Positions 52,472 through 60,609 of a stretch of 64,000 nucleotides of DNA are shown piece after piece. The stretch is from Microbacterium sp. VKM Ac-2870 (lineage in GTDB: Bacteria > Actinomycetota > Actinomycetes > Actinomycetales > Microbacteriaceae): assembly GCF_015350795.1 (NCBI RefSeq), contig NZ_JADKSH010000003.1, positions 186,001-250,000 of the forward strand, written 5' to 3'. The notes under the pieces are model-generated. The model ran no database searches and had not been told where the DNA came from. It saw nothing but the letters and a program-made list of their open reading frames with translations. Each line of letters opens with the position of its first letter. The stretch's first letter is position 1. A program made the position numbers and the translations under genes.

Positions 52472-53517
52472 GGAACGCGCTGCAACCACGCGTCGGTCGA
52501 GAACTTCTCGACGACCAACGCCTCCGCCTCGGCGTATTCCTCTGCGGTGATATGTCCCGGCTCGGCCCCATAGAGCGTCGAGAAGGTCTGCACGAACCGC
52601 TCGATGATGGCTTCGCGTGGAAGGCCGGTCTGGCTGCGGAGCGGGTCGACGCGCTTGGCGGCCGACACCGTTCCCTTGTCGCTGAGCTTCTCGCGCCCGA
52701 TGCGCAGCACCTCGGTCATGACCTGACCGTCCATGTCGTACGAGAGCGTCGCGTGGTGCAGCACCCCGCCGTTCGCAAGCCGCTTCTGCGCAGCCCCGCC
52801 GATCTTCCCCGACGGCGAGGCGATGTCGTTGAGCGGCTGATACGTCGCGTCGATCCCGAGAGAGCGCAGCGCCTGCAGCACCCAGTCATCGAGGAAGGCG
52901 TACGAGTCGGCGAAGGTCAGCCCGGCGACCAGGGATGCCGGGACGTACAGCGAGTACGTCACGATCGAGCCCGCGGCCATGAGCATCGCCCCGCCGCCCG
53001 AGATACGCCGTACGACGTCGAAGCCGTGCCGGGCCGCCCCCTCGGGGTCGACCTCGTTGCGGTACGACTGGAACGATCCGATGACCACCGCAGACTGATC
53101 CCACTCCCAGATACGCAGGGTGGGCTTTCGCCGGCCGTCGCCGACGCGCGTGGTCAGCACCTCGTCGAGGGCAAGGTTCATGGCGGGCGAGACCGCCTTC
53201 TCGTGTACGACCTCCCACTCGAAATCACGCCAGCCGGGGGCGGTCACCAGGGCGCGGCGCACCGCGGTGCCGACCGATTCGGGTGTGAACCCGAGCAGCT
53301 GCGCCCCTTCGGGAAGCGCCCTGCGGACCGCGGCGGCGATGGCCGTGGCATCGGTCTCGACCGGCAAGCCCGTGACGGCCGCGTCGATGTCGGCGAGGGC
53401 GTCGTCGGGCTCGAGGAAGAAGTCGCCCGCGAGGTGGAAATCGGCGATGCGCCCGTTCTCGACCTCGAGGTCGACGACGACGAGCTTGCCGCCCGGAACC
53501 TTGTATTCCCCGTGCAT
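52468..53517 (-). CDS. Lipoate-protein ligase family protein
   Basis: A 349-aa protein of the LplA/biotin-ligase fold. The ligase domain covers about 95-340 (NLALDEVLTTRVGDG, EWDQSAVVIGSFQS, VRRISGGGAML, GKIGGAAQKRLANGGVLHHA), with the lipoyl-AMP loop RRISGGG and Lys in GKIGG. Residues 1-90 (MHGEYKVPGGKLVVVDLEVE, DFFLEPDDALADIDAAVTGL) resemble the small accessory domain that E. coli LplA carries at its C-terminus, so domain order is swapped. It would attach lipoate or octanoate to E2 and GcvH proteins. ATG 53517 chosen. Confidence 0.88.
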   Translation of the reverse strand: MHGEYKVPGGKLVVVDLEVENGRIADFHLAGDFFLEPDDALADIDAAVTGLPVETDATAIAAAVRRALPEGAQLLGFTPESVGTAVRRALVTAPGWRDFEWEVVHEKAVSPAMNLALDEVLTTRVGDGRRKPTLRIWEWDQSAVVIGSFQSYRNEVDPEGAARHGFDVVRRISGGGAMLMAAGSIVTYSLYVPASLVAGLTFADSYAFLDDWVLQALRSLGIDATYQPLNDIASPSGKIGGAAQKRLANGGVLHHATLSYDMDGQVMTEVLRIGREKLSDKGTVSAAKRVDPLRSQTGLPREAIIERFVQTFSTLYGAEPGHITAEEYAEAEALVVEKFSTDAWLQRVP

Positions 53518-53557
53518 GACTCCAGCGTACGGCTCGTCAGGGGCGCCGACGCGGGAA

Positions 53558-54361
53558 TCAGTCGCGCGGTCGCGCCCGCACCCGCGCGACGGCGAGGCCG
53601 GCGAGACAGACGACGAAGGCGTAGAGCCCGATGCGCGAAAGCCAGAGCAACGCATACTGCCACGGCGAACCGAGCGCCACCGGGCCGATGACGAACGCGA
53701 TGATCGCCGCGGTGTCTCCGCCGTCGGCATCCACCGGGGTCGCATCGGTCAGCCCGACCACGAGCGCCGCGGGTGCGGCGATCGCCACGGCGGCGATCGC
53801 GCCGAACAACCACCACGCGGAGGCCGTCACGTCGGCACGCGGCACCCGCGCGAGGTGAAGGAAGCCGCCAACGGCGATGACGAGCAGCCATCCCACGACG
53901 AGCAGCGCGACGAAGACGACGAACGTGGCGATGGGGGTGGTGATCAGCAACCGCAAAAGCTCGGCGCTCCAGCCTGCCTCTGCGGCACGGACGCCGGCGC
54001 GCAACGCCATTCCGACCGTCGCGAGCAGCAGCAGCCATGCCGCATCGCCGATCGTCCGCGGCACGAGTACCGCCGACAGATCGGCCCATGATGCCGACGG
54101 TGGCGGCGTGGCCCCGGCCGCTCTGCCCGACTTCTCGCGCTCACGCGCGATGACGGGATCGATCGGCAGCACCCGCACCCGCAGTGCCGACACGAGCCCG
54201 GCGGCGCCGGCGGCGAGGCCGATCAAGGTCCAGAAGACACGGTCGGACGTGGGCAGGGCAGGGTCGAAGAGCCAGAATCCGAGCGCCATCACGGCGCCGC
54301 AGACGAGGACCGTCACGCGGACGACGCCGCGCGGCCGCAGTGACCACAAAGGGGCAGCCAC
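53558..54361 (-). CDS. Hypothetical membrane protein, 267 aa
   Basis: No family recognised. Six hydrophobic segments are visible: about 14-32, 42-62, 103-122, 137-165, 182-203 and 235-258. The loop at 66-98 is polar (RVLPIDPVIAREREKSGRAA). It ends two bases before... the start of the downstream lipase gene is not shared: the lipase gene lies just upstream on the same strand, one base away, so both are probably one operon. Confidence 0.7.
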   Translation of the reverse strand: MAAPLWSLRPRGVVRVTVLVCGAVMALGFWLFDPALPTSDRVFWTLIGLAAGAAGLVSALRVRVLPIDPVIAREREKSGRAAGATPPPSASWADLSAVLVPRTIGDAAWLLLLATVGMALRAGVRAAEAGWSAELLRLLITTPIATFVVFVALLVVGWLLVIAVGGFLHLARVPRADVTASAWWLFGAIAAVAIAAPAALVVGLTDATPVDADGGDTAAIIAFVIGPVALGSPWQYALLWLSRIGLYAFVVCLAGLAVARVRARPRD

Positions 54362-54362
54362 G

Positions 54363-55235
54363 TCAGCCTCGCGCCGGGATGCGTCGATCGACCCAGGCCA
54401 CCAGATCGGCGATGACCTCGTCCCGGGTCACGTCGTTGAACACCTCGTGGCGGATGCCGGGATAGACGAGGGTCGTGATGTCGGAGAGGCCGGACCGCGT
54501 GCGGTACGCCTCGGCGAGGCGATGGATGCTGCGCGGTCCTCCGACGGTGTCGTCCCGACCCACCATGAGGAGCACCGGTACGTCGCGCGACAGGTTCTTC
54601 GCGGGCTTTCCGATCAGGCGCAGAGTGTCGAGGGGTCCGAACAGCTTCGACAGGGGCACCGAGGTCGTCAGCGGATCATCGAGGAACGCACGCCCCACCG
54701 ACAGATCCGACGACAGCCATTCCGACCCCATGGCGTCGGTCGCCTTCCAGGGTTTGTTGAGATCGCCGGAGTTGAGCGCACCGGGCCAGCGCAGCGCCGA
54801 CCCGGTGAGAACGACGCCGTCGTAGAGGTCGGGGTGGTGATCGAGCAGCATCTGCGCCAAGAACGATCCCCAGGAGTGTCCGACGAGGATCAGCGGCAGT
54901 CCCGGGTGGTCGTCGCGGATGATCCCGCTGAGCTGCGCGCAGGCATCCTCCGCCGCGCGCAGACCGCCGGGGCCGAGGCGCCCGAGGCGGCTGCTGTCGC
55001 CGCCATGCTGGGCCATGCCGGTGCGTCCGTGACCACGGTGATCGTCGGCGTAGACGACGCAACCCGCGGCTGTCAGCGCCTCGGCCACGTGCACGTACCG
55101 GCCGGCATGCTCGCCCACACCGTGGAGCAGTTGCAGGGCCGCCCGGGGTTCAGACACCGGGCGGTAGACGTCGTAGACGATACGGATGCCGTGAGGGTCG
55201 GTGAACGATCGTTCCTCGCGCCGCGCCGCTGCCAT
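54363..55235 (-). CDS. Alpha/beta hydrolase, monoacylglycerol-lipase-like
   Basis: A 290-aa serine hydrolase. HGVGEHAGRY (39-48) is the typical monoglyceride lipase N-terminal motif. YADDHRGHGRTG and the nucleophile elbow GHSWGS with Ser121 follow. The acid is expected in LLMVGRDDTVGG and the base in YPGIRHEVFND. No signal peptide. The start ATG 55235 is clear. It is on the same strand as the membrane protein gene, which begins one base after its stop. Confidence 0.92.
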   Translation of the reverse strand: MAAARREERSFTDPHGIRIVYDVYRPVSEPRAALQLLHGVGEHAGRYVHVAEALTAAGCVVYADDHRGHGRTGMAQHGGDSSRLGRLGPGGLRAAEDACAQLSGIIRDDHPGLPLILVGHSWGSFLAQMLLDHHPDLYDGVVLTGSALRWPGALNSGDLNKPWKATDAMGSEWLSSDLSVGRAFLDDPLTTSVPLSKLFGPLDTLRLIGKPAKNLSRDVPVLLMVGRDDTVGGPRSIHRLAEAYRTRSGLSDITTLVYPGIRHEVFNDVTRDEVIADLVAWVDRRIPARG

Positions 55236-55314
55236 GGAGCGAGTCTAGGACCCGTTCGCGACACGATCGCGCGCACACGGATCGACAGTGGCGCTGCACT
55301 GGCATCAATCGATG

Positions 55315-55333
55315 TAGCTAGATAAGCTAGCTA
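55315..55333. promoter_or_regulatory. Palindrome at the start of the first MFS gene
   Basis: TAGCTAG (55315-55321) and CTAGCTA (55327-55333) form a perfect 7-bp dyad with a 5-bp spacer, three bases before the ATG. It shares TTAGC half-site features with the palindrome at 56957-56988, so the MarR regulator encoded downstream may bind both. Confidence 0.6.
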
Positions 55334-55336
55334 ACC

Positions 55337-56950
55337 ATGAAGGACGTCTCGTCTCGCCGCTGGTTCGGCCTGGTCTTCATCAGCCTCGCGGTCGCGCTCA
55401 TCATCGTCGACTCGACGATCGTCAACGTCGCCGTTCCCGCGGTCGTCACGGACCTCGGGATCTCGTCGACGCAGGTGCAGTGGGTGCAGGAGGCCTACAC
55501 CCTCGTGTTCGCGTCGCTGCTGCTGCTGTTCGGCTCGCTCGCCGACCGGATCGGACGGCGCCGGCTGCTGCTGATCGGCGTCGCCCTGTTCGCGGGTGCA
55601 TCCGTCGCGGCATCCCTCGCCGCCACGGGCGACCTGCTCATCGCCGCACGGCTGGTCCAGGGCGTCGGAGGGGCCATGATGCTGCCGAGCACACTGTCAC
55701 TGCTGAACGCGACCTTCTACGGACGCGAGCGCGGCATCGCCTTCGCCGTGTGGGGCTCGACGATCGGCGGCATGGCGGCGGTGGGCCCGCTGCTGGGAGG
55801 GTGGCTGACGACGTCGTTCTCCTGGCGATGGGCCTTCGGCATCAACATCCCGCTCGGTGTGATCATCGCGGTCGGCGTGCTGTGGGCGGTGGCCGAATCG
55901 CGCGCAGCGAACCCGCCCCGCCTCGACGCCGTCGGCGCCGTGCTGTCGGTGGCGCTCTTCGGCGCGCTGGTCTTCGGACTCATCGAGGGACGCGCGCTCG
56001 GGTGGTGGCAGGTCAACGACCTGTTCACGGTCGGCGGCTGGACGTGGCCCTTCACCGTCTCCCCCGTTCCGGTCGCCCTCGGTGTCGCGCTGCTGGCGGC
56101 CCTCGCGTTCGTGACGTGGTCGCGGCGCCAGGCGCGGCGTGGGCGGCCGACCCTGCTCGATCCGCGACTGTTCTCCATCGCCACGTTCCGCAGCGGCAAC
56201 GTCGCCGCGCTGGTCGTCGCGTTGGGTGAGTTCGGCATCATCCTGTCGCTGCCGCTGTGGCTGCAGTTCGCCCTCGGCTTCGATGCACTGCAGACCGGGT
56301 TGATCCTCGTCGCGTTGGCGGCAGGCTCCTTCGTCGCGAGCGGATTCGCGGGCGCGTCCAGCGGCAAGATCAGCCCGGTACGCATCGTCCGCCTCGGCCT
56401 CGTCGCCGAGATCGTCGGCGTGGCGGCGGCGGGGCTCGTCGTGGGCTGGGATGCCGGGACGCAGTCAGCCTGGCTGTGGCTGCTGCCGGCGCTGTTCGTC
56501 TACGGCCTCGGCGTGGGGCTCGCCACCGCGCAGCTGACCGGAGTCATCCTGCAGGATGTGCCGGTGGAGCTGTCCGGCCAAGGGTCGGGAACCCAGTCGA
56601 CAGCTCGCCAGGTCGGGTCGGCACTCGGCATCGCGATCCTGGGGACCGTGCTCTTCTCCGGCACCGCCGGGCTGCTGTCGTCGGCGCTGGACGATCGCGG
56701 CATTCCCGCCGCCGAGCGCGACCGCATCGTCTCGGCGGTTGTCGACAGCTCGGGAGCGGCCATCGCCGGTCTCGCGGCGGACCCCGCGACCGCACCCCTC
56801 GCGAGCGACGCGAAGGCCGCACTGTCCGATGCGACCCGGTTGTCGGCATTCACGGCGGCCGGCTTCCTCCTCGTCGGTCTCGCGGCGACGATCCCGCTCG
56901 GGCGGGAGCGGCGTCGGGAGGATGAGCGGGAGTCGACTCGGGCGGACTGA
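55337..56950 (+). CDS. MFS multidrug exporter, DHA2 (14-TM) type
   Basis: A 537-aa drug:proton antiporter of the EmrB/QacA group with about fourteen helices. LIIVDSTIVNVAVPAV is motif D1 in helix 1, GSLADRIGRRR (66-76) is motif A, and LVQGVGGAMMLPSTLSLL with the following GPLLGGWL is motif B/C. It exports unknown toxic compounds. Its ATG lies just after a palindromic operator, and a MarR gene follows 43 bases downstream. Confidence 0.92.
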   Translation: MKDVSSRRWFGLVFISLAVALIIVDSTIVNVAVPAVVTDLGISSTQVQWVQEAYTLVFASLLLLFGSLADRIGRRRLLLIGVALFAGASVAASLAATGDLLIAARLVQGVGGAMMLPSTLSLLNATFYGRERGIAFAVWGSTIGGMAAVGPLLGGWLTTSFSWRWAFGINIPLGVIIAVGVLWAVAESRAANPPRLDAVGAVLSVALFGALVFGLIEGRALGWWQVNDLFTVGGWTWPFTVSPVPVALGVALLAALAFVTWSRRQARRGRPTLLDPRLFSIATFRSGNVAALVVALGEFGIILSLPLWLQFALGFDALQTGLILVALAAGSFVASGFAGASSGKISPVRIVRLGLVAEIVGVAAAGLVVGWDAGTQSAWLWLLPALFVYGLGVGLATAQLTGVILQDVPVELSGQGSGTQSTARQVGSALGIAILGTVLFSGTAGLLSSALDDRGIPAAERDRIVSAVVDSSGAAIAGLAADPATAPLASDAKAALSDATRLSAFTAAGFLLVGLAATIPLGRERRREDERESTRAD

Positions 56951-56956
56951 GTCAGG

Positions 56957-56988
56957 TACTTAGCATGACTAATGAGCTATGCTAAGTA
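56957..56988. promoter_or_regulatory. MarR operator and promoter
   Basis: TACTTAGCAT (56957-56966) and ATGCTAAGTA (56979-56988) are a perfect 10-bp inverted repeat with a 12-bp spacer. A -10-like TATGCT (56978-56983) lies inside the right arm, 10 bases before the chosen marR start. Binding would block the promoter, so the marR-MFS pair is probably autoregulated. Confidence 0.75.
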
Positions 56989-56993
56989 TCGGA

Positions 56994-57440
56994 ATGAGCA
57001 CCGAGACACCACACCCCGTACCCGAGCTGTCCACCACGGCATCCGACCTGCGCATGGCGACATTCCGCCTCGCGCGCCGCCTGCGCTCGCAGCGCGCGGT
57101 CGACACCATGAGCGACGGCCAATTCGCCGTGCTCGCCGCCCTTTCCGTGCACGGCCAGCACACCCTCGGTGAGCTGGCGGAGCGCGAACGAGTGTCGGCG
57201 CCGTCGATGAATCGCACCGTGAACTGCCTCGAGGAGTCGGGCTACCTCACACGCACGACCGACGCCGACGACCGTCGCAAGGTCAACATCGCCCTCACCG
57301 ACCCGGGGCGCTCCGTCGTCGAAGAGACGGTGCGCCGCCGCGATTCGTGGCTGGAACAGGCGCTCGCGGAACTGACCGAAGACCAGCGGAATCTGCTGGC
57401 TTCCGCCGCCGAGCTCATGCGGGAGGTGGCCGCACGATGA
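56994..57440 (+). CDS. MarR-family regulator
   Basis: A 148-aa winged-helix regulator. The core is LAALSVHGQHTLGELAERER, the recognition helix APSMNRTVNCLEESGYL and the wing RTTDADDRRKVNIALTDPG, with a C-terminal dimerisation helix. An earlier in-frame ATG (56979) lies within the operator, so ATG 56994 is preferred. It overlaps the next MFS gene by four bases (ATGA) and probably controls both exporters flanking it. Confidence 0.92.
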   Translation: MSTETPHPVPELSTTASDLRMATFRLARRLRSQRAVDTMSDGQFAVLAALSVHGQHTLGELAERERVSAPSMNRTVNCLEESGYLTRTTDADDRRKVNIALTDPGRSVVEETVRRRDSWLEQALAELTEDQRNLLASAAELMREVAAR

Positions 57441-58789
57441 CGTCGCACACCGGCTCGTCCTCCCCGATGTTCCGCTCCTTCTCGGTGTTCAACTACCGCG
57501 TCTGGTTCATCGGCGCCCTGGTGTCCAACGTCGGCGCGTGGATGCAGGCGACCGCGCTCAGCTGGGTCGTGCTCACCCAACTGACGCACAACGATGCGGG
57601 CGCGATGGGCATCACCATGGCCCTGCAGTTCGCTCCGCCGCTGCTGCTGGTCAGCGTCACGGGCTGGGTAGCCGACCGCTTCGAGCGCCGCCGACTGCTG
57701 CTGGTCACACAGAGCTCGCTCCTCGCGCTCGGCGCGATCATCGGCATCCTGATCCTCAACGGCGTCATGACACTGCCGCTGATGTACGTCTTCGCTTTCG
57801 CGCTCGGAATGGTCGCGGCCTTCGACAACCCGACCCGCCAGGCGTTCGTGTCCGACCTCGTCGACCGCGAGAACGCGTCGAACGCGGTGGCGCTGAACGC
57901 GGCATCCTTCAACGGAGCCCGCATGATCGGGCCCGCCGTCGCCGGCATTGTGATCGTCGCCGTGGGCACCGGGTGGGTGTTCCTGGTCAACGCCGCCACC
58001 TTCCTCGCCATGATCGTCGCCCTGCGCCTCATCCGTTCCGAGGAGCTGGTTCCTCGGATCACCGCACCGGGCGCCTCGCGCCTGGCAGACGGGTTCCGCT
58101 ACGTCGGGCGGCGCCCCGACCTCGTGGTGACGTTCATCATGGTGTTCCTGCTCGGCGCCTTCGGCATGAACTTCCCCATCTTCGCCTCGACGATGGCTCT
58201 GGAGTTCGGCCGGGATGCCGACGGGTACGGGCTGCTGAGCTCGATCCTCGCGATCGGCTCGCTCGCCGGCGCCCTCCTCGCCGCACGCCGCGACCGCGCC
58301 CGCATGCGCTTGGTCATCGTCGGCACGGGCATGTTCGCCGTCGCCGGCACGGTATCGGCCTTCATGCCGAACTACTGGCTGTACGCCGCGACGCTGATGT
58401 TCACCGGCTTTTCCATCGTGACGACACTCACGACCGCAAACGGATACGTGCAGACGACGACCGATCCGGCGCTGCGCGGACGCGTGCTCGCGCTGTACAT
58501 GGCGATCCTCATGGGCGGCACACCCGTGGGCGCCCCGATCGTCGGATGGGTCGCGGCCGAATACGGCCCGCGCGTGGCCATCCTGCTCGGCGCAGTCGCG
58601 GCACTCATCGCGTTCGCGATCGGCTTCGGGTGGCTGCTCTGGTCGGGGCGCCTGCACCGTCACGAATCGCGCCGATTCGCACTCTCGCTCGACGAAACCC
58701 GGCCCCTCCCCGTCATCGCGCCGGAAGAGTTCAGCGACGAGGTGGCGGGCACGACCCCGGTCTCACTGCCGAACCCGTCGCGGCGGTAA
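57437..58789 (+). CDS. MFS exporter, EntS-like
   Basis: A 450-aa major facilitator protein of the MFS_3/EntS type with about twelve helices. GWVADRFERRR (76-86) is motif A. NPTRQAFVSDLVDRENASNA is characteristic of this group, and GFSIVTTLTTANGYVQTTTDP lies before the last helices. The cytoplasmic tail is about 45 residues. It is translationally coupled to marR, so it is part of an inducible efflux operon. Substrate unknown. Confidence 0.9.
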   Translation: MTSHTGSSSPMFRSFSVFNYRVWFIGALVSNVGAWMQATALSWVVLTQLTHNDAGAMGITMALQFAPPLLLVSVTGWVADRFERRRLLLVTQSSLLALGAIIGILILNGVMTLPLMYVFAFALGMVAAFDNPTRQAFVSDLVDRENASNAVALNAASFNGARMIGPAVAGIVIVAVGTGWVFLVNAATFLAMIVALRLIRSEELVPRITAPGASRLADGFRYVGRRPDLVVTFIMVFLLGAFGMNFPIFASTMALEFGRDADGYGLLSSILAIGSLAGALLAARRDRARMRLVIVGTGMFAVAGTVSAFMPNYWLYAATLMFTGFSIVTTLTTANGYVQTTTDPALRGRVLALYMAILMGGTPVGAPIVGWVAAEYGPRVAILLGAVAALIAFAIGFGWLLWSGRLHRHESRRFALSLDETRPLPVIAPEEFSDEVAGTTPVSLPNPSRR

Positions 58790-59165
58790 GAGAACGCGCG
58801 CGGGGGTGGGACTTACGAGGTCGCCCACGGTCGGGCAGGCCTCTCGGCGGCGCCGGGGCGTCGAGCGCGGGCCCCAGCGCACGCTCGGCCGAGCGCACCA
58901 GCACCGATACCCCGTGATTACTGCTGATTGGTGCATGCCGTTACGCGTGCCGCCGGGAACATGTGCGATGACGACGCCAACCAACGCCCCCAGCAGGATG
59001 CTCCGCTAGCGGCTGCCTTTCATGTCGACATCGCACCTCGTCACGAATCACGGAGCACGAGAGTTGCCCCTTGCGACTTTCGAATCTTTGTTCTATCATG
59101 GAGCAGAGAAGCCCCGCGTATCCCCCCGATTCTGATGCGGGTTCTGCAACCTCGGTCTGCCCGAG
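58790..59165. other. 376-bp intergenic region
   Basis: No gene is supported here. The first half is GC-rich with no clear structure. The last 100 bases hold the promoter and SOS-like box of the next gene. Small open frames in the region have no ribosome binding sites and unlikely compositions. Confidence 0.6.
59071..59099 (+). promoter_or_regulatory. Promoter with SOS-box-like dyad before the DUF222/HNH gene
   Basis: A -35 TTGCGA (59071-59076) and -10 TATCAT (59094-59099) are spaced by 17 bases. The overlapping TCGAATCTTTGTTCTA (59080-59095) matches the actinobacterial LexA box TCGAAC-N4-GTTCGA in ten of its twelve fixed positions. LexA control is inferred. Confidence 0.65.
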
Positions 59166-59174
59166 GTGGGGGTG

Positions 59175-60593
59175 ATGCGGGTGAGTGCGAACGTCGACGA
59201 AGTGCACGACGTCGGCCGCGTCGTGGATACGCCGTGGCTGGCCTTGGACATCCTGGTTTCTGATGTGGTGGCTGCGCGGCGGCGGATAGCCGAAGCGCAG
59301 GCTGAAGAAGCGCGGCTGCTGGCCGGCGCGGTCGGACTGATCGCGGATCGGACCGAGGTATTGCGACAGGAGGCTCAGCAGCAGGGGCGCCCATCCGGCC
59401 GGTCGAACGACGCGGACCTGCCGCTTCGGGAAGTCGCGCTCGAACTGGGAATGGCGATGCGCGCGTCAGACCGTGGTGTGCAGCGACGGATGTCCGAGGC
59501 GTATCTGCTGACCACAGTGTTCCCTCGTACCCACGCGGCGTGGGCCAGTGGGGAGATCGACGCCGGCCATGTCTGGGCCATCGCTCGAGCGGGCGCGTTG
59601 CTGCGAACAGACGAGGATCGGGCCCGCTTCGAAACCCTCGCGCTCGAGGCGGCACGGACCGAATCTCCGACGCGGATGAACCAGGCGGCGAAGGCAATCG
59701 CGGCGACCATCGACCCGACCGCATTCGAAGACGCCGCACGCCGCGCGGTGGACGAGCGTTCCGTTCGACTGTTCGACCTCGACGACGGCATGGCCAGACT
59801 CATCGCCGATCTGCCCGCGCCGATCGCGAACGCGATCTACGACTCGCTCACCACACGCGCGCGGGCGATCGTCGACCGGACCGGCCCCGATGCCGATGCC
59901 GATGCCGATGCCGATGATTCCAAGGGCATGTGCGGCGAGCCCCGCCGCGCCGACGGCGTCGTGGTCACCGGCCGGACCGCCGGCGCGGAGCATCGCACCC
60001 TCGCGCAGGTACGCGCCGACGTCTTCGGCGACCTGCTGCTGACCGCAGCGCCGTCGACGACCGCCACCGGTGCAGGGGTAGACGCCATCAGCGCCCGCAT
60101 TCAGGTGACCGTCCCCGCATCGACCCTCGCCGGAGACCCGGCGGGCGGGCCGGCGATTCTGGCGGGCTACGGACCGATCGATCCCGCCGTTGCGCGCCGG
60201 CTCGCTGGGCTGGCTCCGGGCTGGGATCGCGTGTTCACCGATCCGCACACCGGCATCCCGGTCGCCGTCGACCGCTACCGGCCCAGCGCGGAACTCTCCC
60301 GGTATCTCGCCGCGCGCGACGAACGGTGTCGCACGCCCGGTTGCACCCGAACGGCCCACAGATGCGACCGCGACCACACGACCGCAGCCGCAGACGGTGG
60401 CGCGACCGCACACGGAAACCTTGCGCACCTCTGCCGACGCCACCACACCGTGAAACACCACACCGCCTGGCGAGTGCGGCACCTCGGTGGCGGAACCCTG
60501 GAGTGGACCGGCCCCACCGGGCGCCGCTACACCGACCGGCCACCGTCACTGGTCAGGTTCGTTCCGGCCGCCGAGGATCCGCCCCCGTTCTGA
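59175..60593 (+). CDS. DUF222 (13E12-type) HNH endonuclease
   Basis: A 472-aa protein with the DUF222 helical domain (about 15-330) and a C-terminal HNH nuclease domain. The nuclease region reads ERCRTPGCTRTAHRCDRDH, HGNLAHLCRRHHTVKHH, with zinc-binding CxxC-type and histidine residues, and ends WTGPTGRRYTDRPP. The family is common and often multicopy in actinobacteria; its target is not established. A run of Asp-Ala (about 239-246) is encoded by a GATGCC repeat. ATG 59175 is used; GTG codons three and one codon earlier are also possible. Confidence 0.88.
   Translation: MRVSANVDEVHDVGRVVDTPWLALDILVSDVVAARRRIAEAQAEEARLLAGAVGLIADRTEVLRQEAQQQGRPSGRSNDADLPLREVALELGMAMRASDRGVQRRMSEAYLLTTVFPRTHAAWASGEIDAGHVWAIARAGALLRTDEDRARFETLALEAARTESPTRMNQAAKAIAATIDPTAFEDAARRAVDERSVRLFDLDDGMARLIADLPAPIANAIYDSLTTRARAIVDRTGPDADADADADDSKGMCGEPRRADGVVVTGRTAGAEHRTLAQVRADVFGDLLLTAAPSTTATGAGVDAISARIQVTVPASTLAGDPAGGPAILAGYGPIDPAVARRLAGLAPGWDRVFTDPHTGIPVAVDRYRPSAELSRYLAARDERCRTPGCTRTAHRCDRDHTTAAADGGATAHGNLAHLCRRHHTVKHHTAWRVRHLGGGTLEWTGPTGRRYTDRPPSLVRFVPAAEDPPPF
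59889..59912 (+). repeat. GATGCC hexamer repeat within the HNH gene
   Basis: Four perfect tandem copies of GATGCC (59889-59912) followed by GATGAT encode an Asp-Ala run in a linker. Copy-number change would keep the frame. Confidence 0.85.
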
Positions 60594-60609
60594 GCGAGGT
60601 GGGCGTATG

